Notes: generated by a model not told the origin, from the letters alone. A DNA stretch of 64,000 nucleotides from Micromonospora haikouensis (GCF_900091595.1 NZ_FMCW01000018.1:1-64000), one strand, 5' to 3'. Counted from the stretch's first letter, positions 16,529 to 25,651 are shown. Translations and numbers: made by a program.

Positions 16529-17557
16529 ATGGCCCCCACGGCCGCACTGGTCGAGGCCTCCGGCCTCGTCAAGGAGTTCCGCCGCCCGCGCAAGGCGCCG
16601 GGCCTGGCCGGCGCGCTCCGGCACCTGGTCACCCGGCGCTTCGACGTCCACCGCGCCGTCGACGGCATCGACCTGCGCGTCGACGAGGGCGAGTCCGTGG
16701 CGTACGTCGGTCCGAACGGCGCGGGCAAGTCGACCACCGTGAAGCTGTTGACGGGCATCCTGGTGCCCACCGCCGGCGAGGTGCGCGTCGCCGGGGTCGT
16801 GCCGCACCGGGACCGGGTCGCCAACGCGCGCAACGTGGGGGTGGTCTTCGGCCAGCGCACGCAGCTGTGGTGGGACCTGCCGGTGCAGGACACGTTCGAG
16901 CTGCTGCGCGACATGTACCGCATCCCGGCGGCCGACTACCGCCGGTCGATGGACCGGCTCTGCGAGGTGCTGGAGATCGGTTCGCTGCTGCCGGTGCTGG
17001 CCCGCAAGCTGTCCCTCGGGCAGCGGATGCGGGCGGACCTCGCCGCCGCGCTGCTGCACGAGCCCCGCATCGTCTACCTCGACGAGCCGACCATCGGGCT
17101 CGACGTCTCGGTCAAGGACCGGGTGCGCGCCTTCCTGCGCCAGCTCGTCGCCGACGGCACGACCGTCCTGTTGACCACGCACGACGTGGGCGACATCGAG
17201 GAGGTGTGCCGGCGCATCGTCGTCGTCGACGAGGGGCGGATCCGGCACGACGGCCCGGTCGATGTCCTGCGCGACACCCTGGCGGGCCACTCGACGGTGC
17301 GCTTCCAACTGGCCGCGCCCGCGCCGCTGGAGCTGATCCGGCAGCACCTGCCCGACGCCGAGGTGAGCGCCGGGGCCGGCGAGCGCGACCTGGTGGTCCG
17401 CTTCGACCGGACGCTGCGCCCGGCGGGCGCGGTCGCGGCCGCCGTGATGGGGCTGGTCGAGGTGCGGGACCTGCGCATCGACGACGAGGGGGTCGCCGAC
17501 CTGATCCGCCGGCTGCACGACCGCGACTCCCCGGCCGCCCTGACCGGTGCCGGCTGA
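16529..17557 (+). CDS. ABC-2 type exporter ATPase
   Basis: A 342-residue ABC ATPase: Walker A GPNGAGKST, Q-loop region FGQRTQLWWDLP, signature LSLGQRMR, Walker B IVYLDEPT and H-loop TTHD are all intact. The C-terminal about 90 residues form the extra regulatory region often found in drug/viologen exporter ATPases. It powers the two permeases that follow; its stop overlaps the next start by one base (TGATG). The three-gene set resembles exporters with DUF990/ABC2_membrane_6 permeases, such as VexABC-type viologen exporters. The substrate is unknown. The start has GGAG nine bases upstream. Confidence 0.93.
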   Translation: MAPTAALVEASGLVKEFRRPRKAPGLAGALRHLVTRRFDVHRAVDGIDLRVDEGESVAYVGPNGAGKSTTVKLLTGILVPTAGEVRVAGVVPHRDRVANARNVGVVFGQRTQLWWDLPVQDTFELLRDMYRIPAADYRRSMDRLCEVLEIGSLLPVLARKLSLGQRMRADLAAALLHEPRIVYLDEPTIGLDVSVKDRVRAFLRQLVADGTTVLLTTHDVGDIEEVCRRIVVVDEGRIRHDGPVDVLRDTLAGHSTVRFQLAAPAPLELIRQHLPDAEVSAGAGERDLVVRFDRTLRPAGAVAAAVMGLVEVRDLRIDDEGVADLIRRLHDRDSPAALTGAG

Positions 17558-18345
17558 TGCGGCCCTACCGGGCCATGGCGCGGATCGCCTGGCGCAACGC
17601 CCTGGCCTACCGGGTGCCGTTCCTGATGAGCCTGTCCATGCTGGTGTTCAACCTGGTGGCCATGTTCGCGCTGTGGCAGGCGCTGCTGGGCGACGGCAAC
17701 TCGCTGGCCGGCTTCACCTGGCCGCAGATGAAGGCGTACCTGCTGGTGTCGTTCTTCACCAACTGCCTGGTCTCGACGTTCACCGACTTCGCGATGGCCT
17801 CCCGGATCCGCAGCGGCGCGGTGGCCGTCGACCTGGTCAAGCCGGTGGACTACCAGAAGGGCCGCTTCGCCGAGGCGCTGGGCTTCGCGCTGCTGGAGAC
17901 GGCGGCGGCGGCGACCGTGTGCGCCGTGGTCCTGGTGGCCTTCGGCGGGGTGCCGCTGCCGCCGCCGGGGCGGCTCGCCCTGTTCGTGGCGAGCCTCGCC
18001 GCCGTGGTGCCGCTGAAGTTCCTCATCGTCTACATGTGCGGGCTGATCTGCTTCTGGACGCAGAACTACCTGGGCATCAGCCTGGCCCGGGTGGCGGTCT
18101 CCGGGATCCTGTCCGGGGCCACGGTGCCGTTGGCGTTCTTCCCGGCGTGGCTGCGCCACGTCGCCGAGGCGCTGCCGTTCCAGGCCGTCACGAACACCCC
18201 CGCGATGCTGTTCCTGGGCCGCTCCCCCGGGCTGCCGGGCGCGCTGGCGGTGGCGGTGCAGCTGCTGTGGGTCGTGGCGCTGTGGTGGCTGGCCCGGCGG
18301 CTGTGGCACGTCGCGGTCCGCCGGCTCACCGTGCACGGGGGCTGA
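17557..18345 (+). CDS. ABC-2 exporter permease A (DUF990-like)
   Basis: A 262-residue integral membrane protein with about six hydrophobic segments (for example VPFLMSLSMLVFNLVAMFALW and FLIVYMCGLICFW). The charged cytosolic loop SRIRSGAVAVDLVKPVDYQ is typical of the ABC2_membrane_6/DUF990 family. It is coupled to the ATPase gene by a one-base TGATG overlap and followed four bases later by a second permease of equal length, so the exporter is probably a heterodimer of permeases with an ATPase dimer. Confidence 0.9.
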   Translation: MRPYRAMARIAWRNALAYRVPFLMSLSMLVFNLVAMFALWQALLGDGNSLAGFTWPQMKAYLLVSFFTNCLVSTFTDFAMASRIRSGAVAVDLVKPVDYQKGRFAEALGFALLETAAAATVCAVVLVAFGGVPLPPPGRLALFVASLAAVVPLKFLIVYMCGLICFWTQNYLGISLARVAVSGILSGATVPLAFFPAWLRHVAEALPFQAVTNTPAMLFLGRSPGLPGALAVAVQLLWVVALWWLARRLWHVAVRRLTVHGG

Positions 18346-18349
18346 GCCG

Positions 18350-19138
18350 GTGCACACCCTGCGCGTCTACCGGCGCTGCCTCGGCGCGCACCTGCGGGCC
18401 ACCCTGGAATACCAGGCCGACTTCTGGATCCTGGTGGTCGCCGCCGTGCTGACCCAGGGCGCCGGCCTGCTGCTCATCGCGACGATCTTCGCCCGGGTCC
18501 CCCGCATCCACGGCTGGGGGGTGTGGGAGGTCGTGTTGATCTTCGGGATGATGGTGCTCGCCCAGGGTGCCAGCGAGCTGCTCGCCGAGGGCACGTGGGG
18601 GCTGGCGGGGCTAATCAACCGCGGCGAGCTGGACCGGATGCTGCTGCGGCCGTACCCGTGCCTGTTGCAGGTGTGCAGCAGCCGGGTCGGCATGAACGCG
18701 TTCGGCAACCTGACCGTCGGCGGCGGGCTGCTCGGCACCGCGCTGGCGCACCTGGACGTGGCGTGGACGCCGGGGCGGGTGGCGCTCGCGGCGGTGCTGC
18801 TGCCGAGCGCGCTGCTGATCAAGGTGTCGCTGACGGTGGTGGCGAACTCCACGTCGTTCTGGCTGCGGGGGGCGATCAACACCTTCGCCGCCGGCCTGGA
18901 CCAGCTCGGTGAGCTGACGAAGTATCCGCTGAGCATCTACTCGGTGGGGTTGCAGGCCGTGCTGGCGACCGCCCTGCCGTTCGCGTTCATCGGCTTCTTC
19001 CCGGTGTCGGCGTTCCTCGACCACGGGCGGCTGGCGTGGGTGGGCCTGCTGACGCCCCTGGTGGCGGCCTGGTGCGTGCTGCTCGCCGTCGCCGTGTTCC
19101 GCCGGGGGCTGCGCCGCTACGACAGCGCCGGGAACTGA
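18350..19138 (+). CDS. ABC-2 exporter permease B (DUF990-like)
   Basis: A 262-residue polytopic membrane protein, the same length as its partner. About six hydrophobic segments are visible, with the family loop AGLINRGELDRMLLRPYPCLLQ between early helices, and the second half contains LSIYSVGLQAVLATALPFAFIGFFPV. It starts at a GTG four bases after the stop of permease A. With that permease and the ATPase it should form an exporter for a drug-like or lipid-like compound; no link to a specific cluster can be shown, although it lies between the ole-like operon and the 20.9-38.8 kb cluster. Confidence 0.9.
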   Translation: MHTLRVYRRCLGAHLRATLEYQADFWILVVAAVLTQGAGLLLIATIFARVPRIHGWGVWEVVLIFGMMVLAQGASELLAEGTWGLAGLINRGELDRMLLRPYPCLLQVCSSRVGMNAFGNLTVGGGLLGTALAHLDVAWTPGRVALAAVLLPSALLIKVSLTVVANSTSFWLRGAINTFAAGLDQLGELTKYPLSIYSVGLQAVLATALPFAFIGFFPVSAFLDHGRLAWVGLLTPLVAAWCVLLAVAVFRRGLRRYDSAGN

Positions 19139-19158
19139 GCCGGCCCGAGCCGACCAGC

Positions 19159-19175
19159 CGGCCCCGGGAGGGCCG
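19159..19175. terminator. Short hairpin between convergent genes
   Basis: A six-base stem, CGGCCC with GGGCCG, around the loop CGGGA lies in the 50-bp gap between the exporter operon and the convergent kinase-like gene. It is short, but the position fits a shared terminator. Confidence 0.35.
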
Positions 19176-19188
19176 CCGCCCGCCCGCC

Positions 19189-19770
19189 TCAGCCGACCGA
19201 CGCCCGGGGGCCGTCGAACGCGTCGAGGGTCAGGGTGGCCTCGCCGGCCCGCGCGCGGATGGCCGCGACGGTCTCGTCGACCGTCAGGTCGCCGTTGTCC
19301 AGCCAGAGGCCGACGCCGGCCAGCTCACCGGCCATCTCGTCGGCCAGGTGCAGCCAGCCGTGCAGGACCGTCTTGTGCGGGCGGCGCTCGTCGCGTACCG
19401 CCGCGACGGCCAGGTCGGGACGGAGCATCACGAAGCCCAGCGGCGCGGGGTGCAGCAGCTCCAGGTAGTGCCGCAGCCGCTGCCGGGACGTCACCACGTA
19501 GTCGAGGGCGACGAGGAAGTCGGCGGCGAGGAAGGAGCGCGCCAGCAGGCACTGGTTGCGGACGTTGAGCAGGATCTGCCGCTCGGCCTCCTCGTCGTGC
19601 TGCGGCTGCGGCGGCCGGCTGCCGGCGACGATGAGCCGTTGCAGCGCGTCGCCCTCGACGTGCACGCCCCGGGGCACGGAGCGGGCCAGCGCGCGGGCGG
19701 TCGTCGACTTGCCGGCCCCCGGCACCCCGGTGACCATCCAGACCCGGGGCCCGGCGTCACCCCCCGGCAC
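19189..19770 (-). CDS. P-loop kinase-like ATPase
   Basis: A 193-residue P-loop protein with Walker A GVPGAGKSTTARALA close to the N terminus, followed by an acceptor-like region HVEGDALQRLIVAG as in gluconate kinase/zeta-toxin-type small-molecule kinases, and later FLVALDYVVTSRQRL. The substrate is unknown. Its start lies within the last 14 bases of the nucleotidyltransferase gene, so the two are translated as a pair; phosphorylation plus nucleotidyl transfer on a shared small molecule is a possibility. Confidence 0.75.
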   Translation of the reverse strand: MPGGDAGPRVWMVTGVPGAGKSTTARALARSVPRGVHVEGDALQRLIVAGSRPPQPQHDEEAERQILLNVRNQCLLARSFLAADFLVALDYVVTSRQRLRHYLELLHPAPLGFVMLRPDLAVAAVRDERRPHKTVLHGWLHLADEMAGELAGVGLWLDNGDLTVDETVAAIRARAGEATLTLDAFDGPRASVG

Positions 19771-20599
19771 CGGCCATGACCTCCTCGCGCACGTCGCGCA
19801 GCAGTCGCAGGGCGCGGGTCAGGTCGCCCGGGTCGGCGGACAGGGCGGCGAGCGCCGCCTCGACGCCGCCGCGGAACCCGGCCGGGGTGGTCGGGAAGGT
19901 CGCCGCCTCCGCCACCGCGCCCTTCTCGTTGACGAGGTAGCGGCCGGCGGTGGCGAAGAGCACCTGGGTGAGGCAGGCGACGGCCCGGTAGGCGCAGCCG
20001 GTGACGTACGCGACGTCGCCCCGGCCGGCGGCGGTGACCGCCGTGTCGAGGGCGAACTGCGACTCCCAGCCGAACTGCCCGACGAGTGCCTTCGCCAGCG
20101 GCTCGGGGTAGGGGTCGGTGAGCGAGCGCAGCTGCGCGAGCACGCCCTGCGGGTCGTGGAACGCGACGTTGTGGTGCAGCTCCCCGGCGTAGATGACGGT
20201 GCAGAACCCGTGCGGGTGGCCGGGCTGGTAGTGGATCTCGGGCCGCCCGGCGGCGCACGCCCGCACGACGGCGCGCACGCGGTCGACCTCCCGCAGCAGG
20301 ACGTCGGTCTTCACCCCGTCGACGACGAGCCAGCCGCCGCCGTTGATCCACGGCCCCCACTCGCCGTAGTCGGTGCACCCGGCGTCGCCGCTGTCGTCGA
20401 TGCGGGCGAACGCGGCGCTCAGCTCCCGGACGTCGGGCCGGCCGTCGCGGTGGTAGTAGACCCCGACGTCCACGTCGGACCTGCGGTCGGCGGTGCCCCT
20501 CGCGCGCGATCCGCCGAGGGCGAGGCCCGCGATGCCGGGCAGCCCCGAGAGCGCGTCACGGATCTTGGCGAGGATCGCGTCCTGTTCGGCGTCACCCAC
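19757..20599 (-). CDS. Nucleotidyltransferase domain protein
   Basis: A 280-residue protein with the DNA polymerase beta-like nucleotidyltransferase motif LGGSRARGTADRRSDVDVGVY (GS...SDxD), the two aspartates that bind metal, and a third acidic site likely in the VDGVKTDVLLREVD strand. The C-terminal half is helical. Relatives include aminoglycoside and other small-molecule nucleotidyltransferases. The GTG at 20599 is preferred because AAAGGG stands about nine bases upstream; an earlier in-frame start at 20650 would add 17 residues. It overlaps the kinase-like gene by 14 bp. Substrate unknown. Confidence 0.75.
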   Translation of the reverse strand: MGDAEQDAILAKIRDALSGLPGIAGLALGGSRARGTADRRSDVDVGVYYHRDGRPDVRELSAAFARIDDSGDAGCTDYGEWGPWINGGGWLVVDGVKTDVLLREVDRVRAVVRACAAGRPEIHYQPGHPHGFCTVIYAGELHHNVAFHDPQGVLAQLRSLTDPYPEPLAKALVGQFGWESQFALDTAVTAAGRGDVAYVTGCAYRAVACLTQVLFATAGRYLVNEKGAVAEAATFPTTPAGFRGGVEAALAALSADPGDLTRALRLLRDVREEVMAGAGG

Positions 20600-20884
20600 G
20601 GGCCGCCACCCTTTCTGTACCGTCACCGGCCGCGTGCCAACGTAGCACATCCCGGGCCCGCGCCGGGCCGCCCTCAGGGGCCGGCAATAGGGGTTTCCAG
20701 CCGTTCTCGACGTGTCGTATAAGGGCGTCGCATCGGCACTGGGAAATCAATTCTGGACCGGTCGAAGACATTGACGTACGCTGCGGTCTGACGACACGGT
20801 GGCGCCGCCATGGCATCGAGTGCCATCGACGGCCACGACCGAACTACGAACCATTGCGGGGGCTCTCATGATTCGGCCTTTGCC

Positions 20885-21802
20885 GTGACGGATGCGCAAC
20901 GCCGGGCGCTCGCCGAGAAACTGCGCCGCCACGCGGCGACGGCCGGGCGGCCGGTGCGGTCCTTCCTGCGCCGGCCGTACCTCACCGTCTTCCCGTCCAC
21001 GGCGCGGCTGCGCCGCTGGCGGCACCGCGGCCACGCCAAGCTCGCCCACGGCCGCACGTTCTGGGGCGACCGGCTGCGGGTGCGGCTGCCCGACGAGATC
21101 TCCATCGCGATCCGCCGGCACGGCTTCATCGAGTACGAGCTGAGCGCCTTCCTGCTGCGCCACCTGCGCACCGGGGCGACGTTCCTCGACGTCGGCGCCC
21201 ACCTCGGCTACTTCACGGTGCTGGCGGCGCGCTGCGTCGGCGAGTCCGGCCGGGTCGTGTCGTTCGAGCCCACCCCCGCGACGTACGCGCTGCTGGCGCA
21301 GAACGTGGCCGGCCTCGGCAACGTCACGGCGGTGCCGGCGGCGGTCTGGTCGTCGCCGGGGACACTCTCGCTCACCGACCACGGCGTCGGCTACAGCCCC
21401 TACAACTCGGCCTACCGCTCCCGGCTGCCGGCGGCGGTGCGGCAGCGGGTGGCCACCACCGTGCACGAGGTCGCCGCGGTCACCCTCGACGAGTACGTCG
21501 CGGCGCGGGCGCTGACGCCCGACGTGGTGAAGATCGACGCCGAGAGCGCCGAGAAGAACGTCCTGGAGGGCATGGGCCGCCTGCTGGGCACGGTGCGCCC
21601 GGTCGTCTCGCTGGAGGTCGGCGACCTCGACGTGCCGGGCGCGCCGCGCAGCGCCGAACTCGTCGAGTTCATGGTCGGCCACGACTACCGGGCCTACGAG
21701 CTGTCCGACGGAATACCGCGACCGCATCGACCGAGGTCATCGTATGAATACGACAACCTCGTCTTCGTCGCCGCCGAGAAAGGACACCTGTTCGATGTAT
21801 GA
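20885..21802 (+). CDS. FkbM family methyltransferase, first gene of cluster plus arm
   Basis: A 305-residue SAM-dependent methyltransferase. FLDVGAHLGYFTVLAAR is motif I, VVSFEPTPATYALLAQNV the acidic post-motif, and DVVKIDAESAEKNVLEGM the conserved FkbM segment (usually KID.EG). It probably O-methylates a sugar or hydroxyl of the cluster product. The frame is open back to an ATG at 20810, but the first 25 codons there lack the third-position G/C bias, so the GTG at 20885 is preferred. That GTG overlaps the stop of a six-codon mini-ORF (ATG at 20868) as GTGA, the same coupling used between genes downstream. The stop overlaps the amidohydrolase start by eight bases. Confidence 0.85.
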   Translation: MTDAQRRALAEKLRRHAATAGRPVRSFLRRPYLTVFPSTARLRRWRHRGHAKLAHGRTFWGDRLRVRLPDEISIAIRRHGFIEYELSAFLLRHLRTGATFLDVGAHLGYFTVLAARCVGESGRVVSFEPTPATYALLAQNVAGLGNVTAVPAAVWSSPGTLSLTDHGVGYSPYNSAYRSRLPAAVRQRVATTVHEVAAVTLDEYVAARALTPDVVKIDAESAEKNVLEGMGRLLGTVRPVVSLEVGDLDVPGAPRSAELVEFMVGHDYRAYELSDGIPRPHRPRSSYEYDNLVFVAAEKGHLFDV

Positions 21803-23540
21803 CGTCGTCGTTCGGTCCGGCACGGTCGTGGACGGCACCGGGGACGCCGCCCGGACCGGTGACGTCGCCATTTCCGACGGCCGGATCGTGGCGGTCGGCA
21901 GGGTTTCCGGCCGGGGCCGGCGCGAGATCGACGCGGACGGGTGCATCGTCACTCCCGGATTCGTCGACATCCATACGCACTTCGACGGCCAGGTGACCTG
22001 GGACCCGTTGTTGACGCCGTCCTGCTGGCACGGCGTGACCACGGTGGTGATGGGCAACTGCGGCGTCGGTTTCGCCCCGGTGACCGAGCCCAACCGGGAG
22101 TGGCTGATCGGGCTGATGGAGGGCGTCGAGGACATTCCCGGCGCGTCGCTGTCCGAGGGCATCCGGTGGGCGTGGGAGAGCTTCCCGGAATACCTGGAGG
22201 CGGTCGCCGGCCTGTCCCGGGTGATGGACGTCGGCGCCCAGGTGCCGCACGGCGCCGTCCGGGCGTACGTGATGGGCGAGCGGGGCGCCGCCAACGAGCC
22301 GGCCACGCCGGAGGACATCGCCGCGATGACGGCCATCGTCCGGGAGGCGATGCACGCCGGGGCGCTCGGGTTCTCCACCTCCCGCACGACCACCCACCTG
22401 GCGATCAGCGGCGAGCCGGTGCCCGGCACGTTCGCGGCCGAGGACGAGCTGTTCGCCCTCGGCGGGGTGCTCGGCGAGCTGGGCACCGGCGTGTTCCAGC
22501 TGGTGCCCGCCGGGGCCGGCGGCGAGCCGATGGAGGACCAGTTCCGCGAGGTCAAGTGGATGCGGCGGCTCTCGGCGCAGGTGGGCCGGCCGATCACGTT
22601 CGGCCTGTTCCAGAACGACCACGAGCCGCACCTGTGGCGGGAGATCGTCGACATGGCGCGCCGGGCCAACGAGACCGAGGGCGCGCAGCTGTACCCGCAG
22701 ATCGCCGGGCGGCCGTTCAGCGTCATCGTGGGCCTGGAGAGCACCCACCCCTTCAAGCGCCGCCCCACCTACCAGGAGCAGCTGGCGCACCTGCCGCTGG
22801 CCGAGCGGGTGGCCCGGATGCGCGACCCCGAGATCCGGCGACGGATCCTGGCCGAGTCCCCGGCCAGCGTCAACCCCCGGGCGCACCTCTTCCCCGAGGA
22901 CTACGAGAAGTACTTCCCGTTCGGCCGGCAGCCCGACTACGAACCCGGGCGCGAGGACAGCGTCGCCGCCATCGCGGCCCGCGCCGGCCGCGACTGCGAG
23001 GAGGTCATGTACGACCTGCTCGTCGCCGGGGACGGCACGCAGACCTTCCTGCGTCCGCTGCTCGGCTACAGCGAGTTCAGCCTCGACCCGATCCACCAGA
23101 TGCTCCGCGAACCGCACTGCGTGGTCGGGCTCAGCGACGCCGGCGCGCACTGCCGGCTGATCTGCGACGCGAGCACCCCGACGTCGCAGCTGACCCACTG
23201 GGCCCGGGACCGCTCGCGCGGCGAACGGCTCGGGCTGGAGTTCGTCGTACACAAGCAGACCTGGCAGACGGCCGCCCTGTACGGGCTGCGCGACCGGGGG
23301 CTGCTGCGGCCCGGGTTCAAGGCCGACGTCAACGTCATCGACTTCGACAACCTCGCGCTGCGGCCCCCGCAGTTCGTGCACGACCTGCCGGCCGGCGGCG
23401 GCCGGCTGATCCAGCGGGCCGACGGGTACCGGGCCACGCTGGTCTCCGGCGAGGTGACGTTCGTCGACGGCGAGCACACCGGCGCGCGCCCCGGCCGGCT
23501 GGTCCGGGGCGCCCGCGACACCGCCGGGGCGCGGCCGTGA
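21795..23540 (+). CDS. N-acyl-D-amino-acid deacylase-like amidohydrolase
   Basis: A 581-residue amidohydrolase-superfamily enzyme. It has the N-terminal beta-sandwich (YDVVVRSGTVVDGTG), the metal-binding GFVDIHTHFDGQVTWDP (HxH), the Cys-containing loop MGNCGVGFAP that marks D-aminoacylases, the late Asp motif GLSDAGAHC and the closing GFKADVNVIDFDNL. Family members remove acyl groups from D-amino acids or cleave related amides; in a biosynthetic cluster it may deacylate an intermediate or remove a protecting group. It overlaps fkbM by eight bases and the oxidoreductase gene by four (GTGA), so it belongs to the operon. Confidence 0.88.
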   Translation: MYDVVVRSGTVVDGTGDAARTGDVAISDGRIVAVGRVSGRGRREIDADGCIVTPGFVDIHTHFDGQVTWDPLLTPSCWHGVTTVVMGNCGVGFAPVTEPNREWLIGLMEGVEDIPGASLSEGIRWAWESFPEYLEAVAGLSRVMDVGAQVPHGAVRAYVMGERGAANEPATPEDIAAMTAIVREAMHAGALGFSTSRTTTHLAISGEPVPGTFAAEDELFALGGVLGELGTGVFQLVPAGAGGEPMEDQFREVKWMRRLSAQVGRPITFGLFQNDHEPHLWREIVDMARRANETEGAQLYPQIAGRPFSVIVGLESTHPFKRRPTYQEQLAHLPLAERVARMRDPEIRRRILAESPASVNPRAHLFPEDYEKYFPFGRQPDYEPGREDSVAAIAARAGRDCEEVMYDLLVAGDGTQTFLRPLLGYSEFSLDPIHQMLREPHCVVGLSDAGAHCRLICDASTPTSQLTHWARDRSRGERLGLEFVVHKQTWQTAALYGLRDRGLLRPGFKADVNVIDFDNLALRPPQFVHDLPAGGGRLIQRADGYRATLVSGEVTFVDGEHTGARPGRLVRGARDTAGARP

Positions 23541-24553
23541 GCCGGGCGCGGCGGCTGCGGGTGGGCCTCGTCGGGTGCGGCCAGATCGGCCGCATGTACG
23601 CCGAGCACCTGGCGGCGTCCGGCGACGTGGCGCTGACCTGCCACGACACGCGCGCCGGGCAGGCCGCGGCGCTGGCGGCACAGGTCGACGGCGAGGCGTG
23701 CGACGACGTCGAGCGGCTCCTCGACGGCGCGGAGGCGGTGGTGGTGACCTCCTCGACGGAGAGCCACGACGCGCTGGTCGCGCTGGCGCTGGAACGCAAG
23801 CTGCCCACCTTCTGCGAGAAGCCCCTGACGCTGGACCTGCACCGGACCCGGGAGCTGGGCCTCGCCGCCGACCACGGCGGCACCCCGCTGTGGATCGGCT
23901 TCCAACGCCACTTCGACGCCGGGTTCAGCGCGCTGCACGACCGGATCGCCGACGGCGACCTCGGCACCGTCTACACGGTGCGGATGTTCTCCCACGACGC
24001 CGCCTGGCCGCCGCCGGAGCGCCTCGCCGCCTCCGGCAGCATCTTCCGCGACCTGATGCTGCACGACTTCGACATGGTGCGGTGGCTCACCGGCCGGGAG
24101 GTCAGCGGCGTCGCCGCGATCGGGGACGTGCTGGCCGTGCCCGAGCTGGTCGAGCTGCACGACTACGACGCGGTGGCGGCGACGCTGGGCGTCGAGGGCG
24201 GCGGGGTCGCCGTGCTCACGGCGGGGCGGCACAGCCCGCTCGGCTACGACGTCCGCATCGAGGTGCTCGGCTCGCGGGACTGCCTGACCGTGGGGCTCGA
24301 CGACCGGACCCCGATGCGGCAGGTCACCGAGCACGGCCCCGACCGGCGCCCCCGCCACCACGACTACCGCGACCGCTTCGCCGCCGCGTACCGCGCCCAG
24401 ATCGACGCGTTCCTCGCCGCCGCGCGGGGCGGCGAGCCCGACCCCCGGGCGGGCACCTGGCGCGACTCGTACGCGGCGCTGGCGCTGGCCATGGCGGCGG
24501 AGCGGTCCGTGCGTACCCGGTCCTTCGAACCGCCGGTCGAGGCGACGCCGTAA
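23537..24553 (+). CDS. Gfo/Idh/MocA family oxidoreductase
   Basis: A 338-residue NAD(P)-dependent dehydrogenase: Rossmann start RVGLVGCGQIGRMYAEH, the family motif FCEKPLTLDL with its catalytic Lys, and LMLHDFDMVRWL in the C-terminal domain (His/Asp as in inositol 2-dehydrogenase). It would oxidise a ring or sugar hydroxyl such as an inositol, a sugar or a nucleotide sugar. The GTG start overlaps the deacylase stop as GTGA. A 108-bp gap follows before the epimerase gene, the only real gap in the plus arm. Confidence 0.87.
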   Translation: MSRARRLRVGLVGCGQIGRMYAEHLAASGDVALTCHDTRAGQAAALAAQVDGEACDDVERLLDGAEAVVVTSSTESHDALVALALERKLPTFCEKPLTLDLHRTRELGLAADHGGTPLWIGFQRHFDAGFSALHDRIADGDLGTVYTVRMFSHDAAWPPPERLAASGSIFRDLMLHDFDMVRWLTGREVSGVAAIGDVLAVPELVELHDYDAVAATLGVEGGGVAVLTAGRHSPLGYDVRIEVLGSRDCLTVGLDDRTPMRQVTEHGPDRRPRHHDYRDRFAAAYRAQIDAFLAAARGGEPDPRAGTWRDSYAALALAMAAERSVRTRSFEPPVEATP

Positions 24554-24661
24554 CGCGCGGCCTGCCGTGACGCGGCCCGGGGAGCGCACCGACGCACCGA
24601 CCCGTCGGGCGGGGCGCACCGGCCCCGGCGACGTACCGCCACCTGACTGAAGGGTTGTCCC

Positions 24662-25651
24662 ATGACCAGACGCGCACTCGTCACCGGAGCCGGCGGCTTC
24701 ATCGGCGGCCACCTGGTGACGTACCTCCAGGCCCAGGGCTGGTGGGTCCGCGGCGCCGACCTGCGGCTGCCGGAGTTCCGCGCCACGACCGCCGACGACT
24801 TCGTCGTGGGCGACCTGCGCGACCCGGAGGTCTGCCGGCGGGCGTGCGACGGCGTCACCGAGGTGTACGCCCTCGCGGCGGACATGGGCGGCATGGGCTT
24901 CATCTCGAAGGACCCGGCGACGATCCTGCGCAACAACGCGCTGATCAACCTGCACACCGTCGAGGCGGCCCGGCTGGCCGGCGCGCAGCGCTACTTCCTC
25001 GCCTCGTCCGCCTGCATCTACCCCGAGTACGCGCAGACCACGCCGGACGTGCGGCCGCTGCGCGAGGACGACGCGTTCCCCGCCGGCCCGCAGGACTCCT
25101 ACGGGTGGGAGAAGCTGATGGCGGAGCGGCTCTGCGTGTACTACGCCGAGCAGTACGGCCTGGACGTCCGCATCGCCCGCTACCACAACGTGTACGGCCC
25201 CTACGGCACCTGGGACGGGGGGCGGGAGAAGGCCCCCGCCGCGTTGTGCCGCAAGGTCGCCGAGGCGCCCCCCGGCGGCGAGGTGGAGATCTGGGGCGAC
25301 GGCCGGCAGACCCGATCGTTCTGCTACGTCGACGACTGCGTCGAGGGCACCTACCGGCTGATGCGCAGCGACCACGCCGAGCCGGTGAACATCGGCTCCG
25401 ACCGCCTGGTGACCATCGACGAGCTGGCCGCCCTGGTGATGACGGCGGCCGGCCGCGACGACCTGCGCCTGCGGCACGTCGCCGGCCCGCAGGGGGTGCG
25501 CGGGCGCAACTCCGACAACACGCTGGTGCGCCAGGTGCTGGGCTGGACCCCCGACATCCCCCTCGAGGAGGGCCTCGCCGTCACGTACCGGTGGATCGCC
25601 GGTGAGGTCGCGGCCGCGCGGGGCGCCGCGGCGCACGCGACGCCGGCATGA
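24662..25651 (+). CDS. GDP-mannose 3,5-epimerase-like NAD-dependent epimerase
   Basis: A 329-residue extended SDR: TGAGGFIGGHL, then ALAADMGGMGFISKDPA, a segment characteristic of GDP-mannose 3,5-epimerase, then SSACIYPEY, the YGWEK (YxxxK) catalytic pair, RYHNVYGPYGTWDGGREKAPAA, also typical of that enzyme, and WGDGRQTRSFCYVDDC. Known relatives convert GDP-D-mannose to GDP-L-galactose or GDP-L-gulose, as proposed for BlmG of the bleomycin cluster. It likely supplies an L-hexose for the glycosyltransferases of this operon. The ATG at 24662 has AAGGGT seven bases upstream. Its stop overlaps the HAD gene start as ATGA. Confidence 0.87.
   Translation: MTRRALVTGAGGFIGGHLVTYLQAQGWWVRGADLRLPEFRATTADDFVVGDLRDPEVCRRACDGVTEVYALAADMGGMGFISKDPATILRNNALINLHTVEAARLAGAQRYFLASSACIYPEYAQTTPDVRPLREDDAFPAGPQDSYGWEKLMAERLCVYYAEQYGLDVRIARYHNVYGPYGTWDGGREKAPAALCRKVAEAPPGGEVEIWGDGRQTRSFCYVDDCVEGTYRLMRSDHAEPVNIGSDRLVTIDELAALVMTAAGRDDLRLRHVAGPQGVRGRNSDNTLVRQVLGWTPDIPLEEGLAVTYRWIAGEVAAARGAAAHATPA

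Noticed and set aside
20718..20723. TATAAG as -10 element for the plus arm
   Set aside because: No acceptable -35 at the right distance and it is about 145 bp before the leader ORF; a TTGACG at 20771 also lacks a matching -10.
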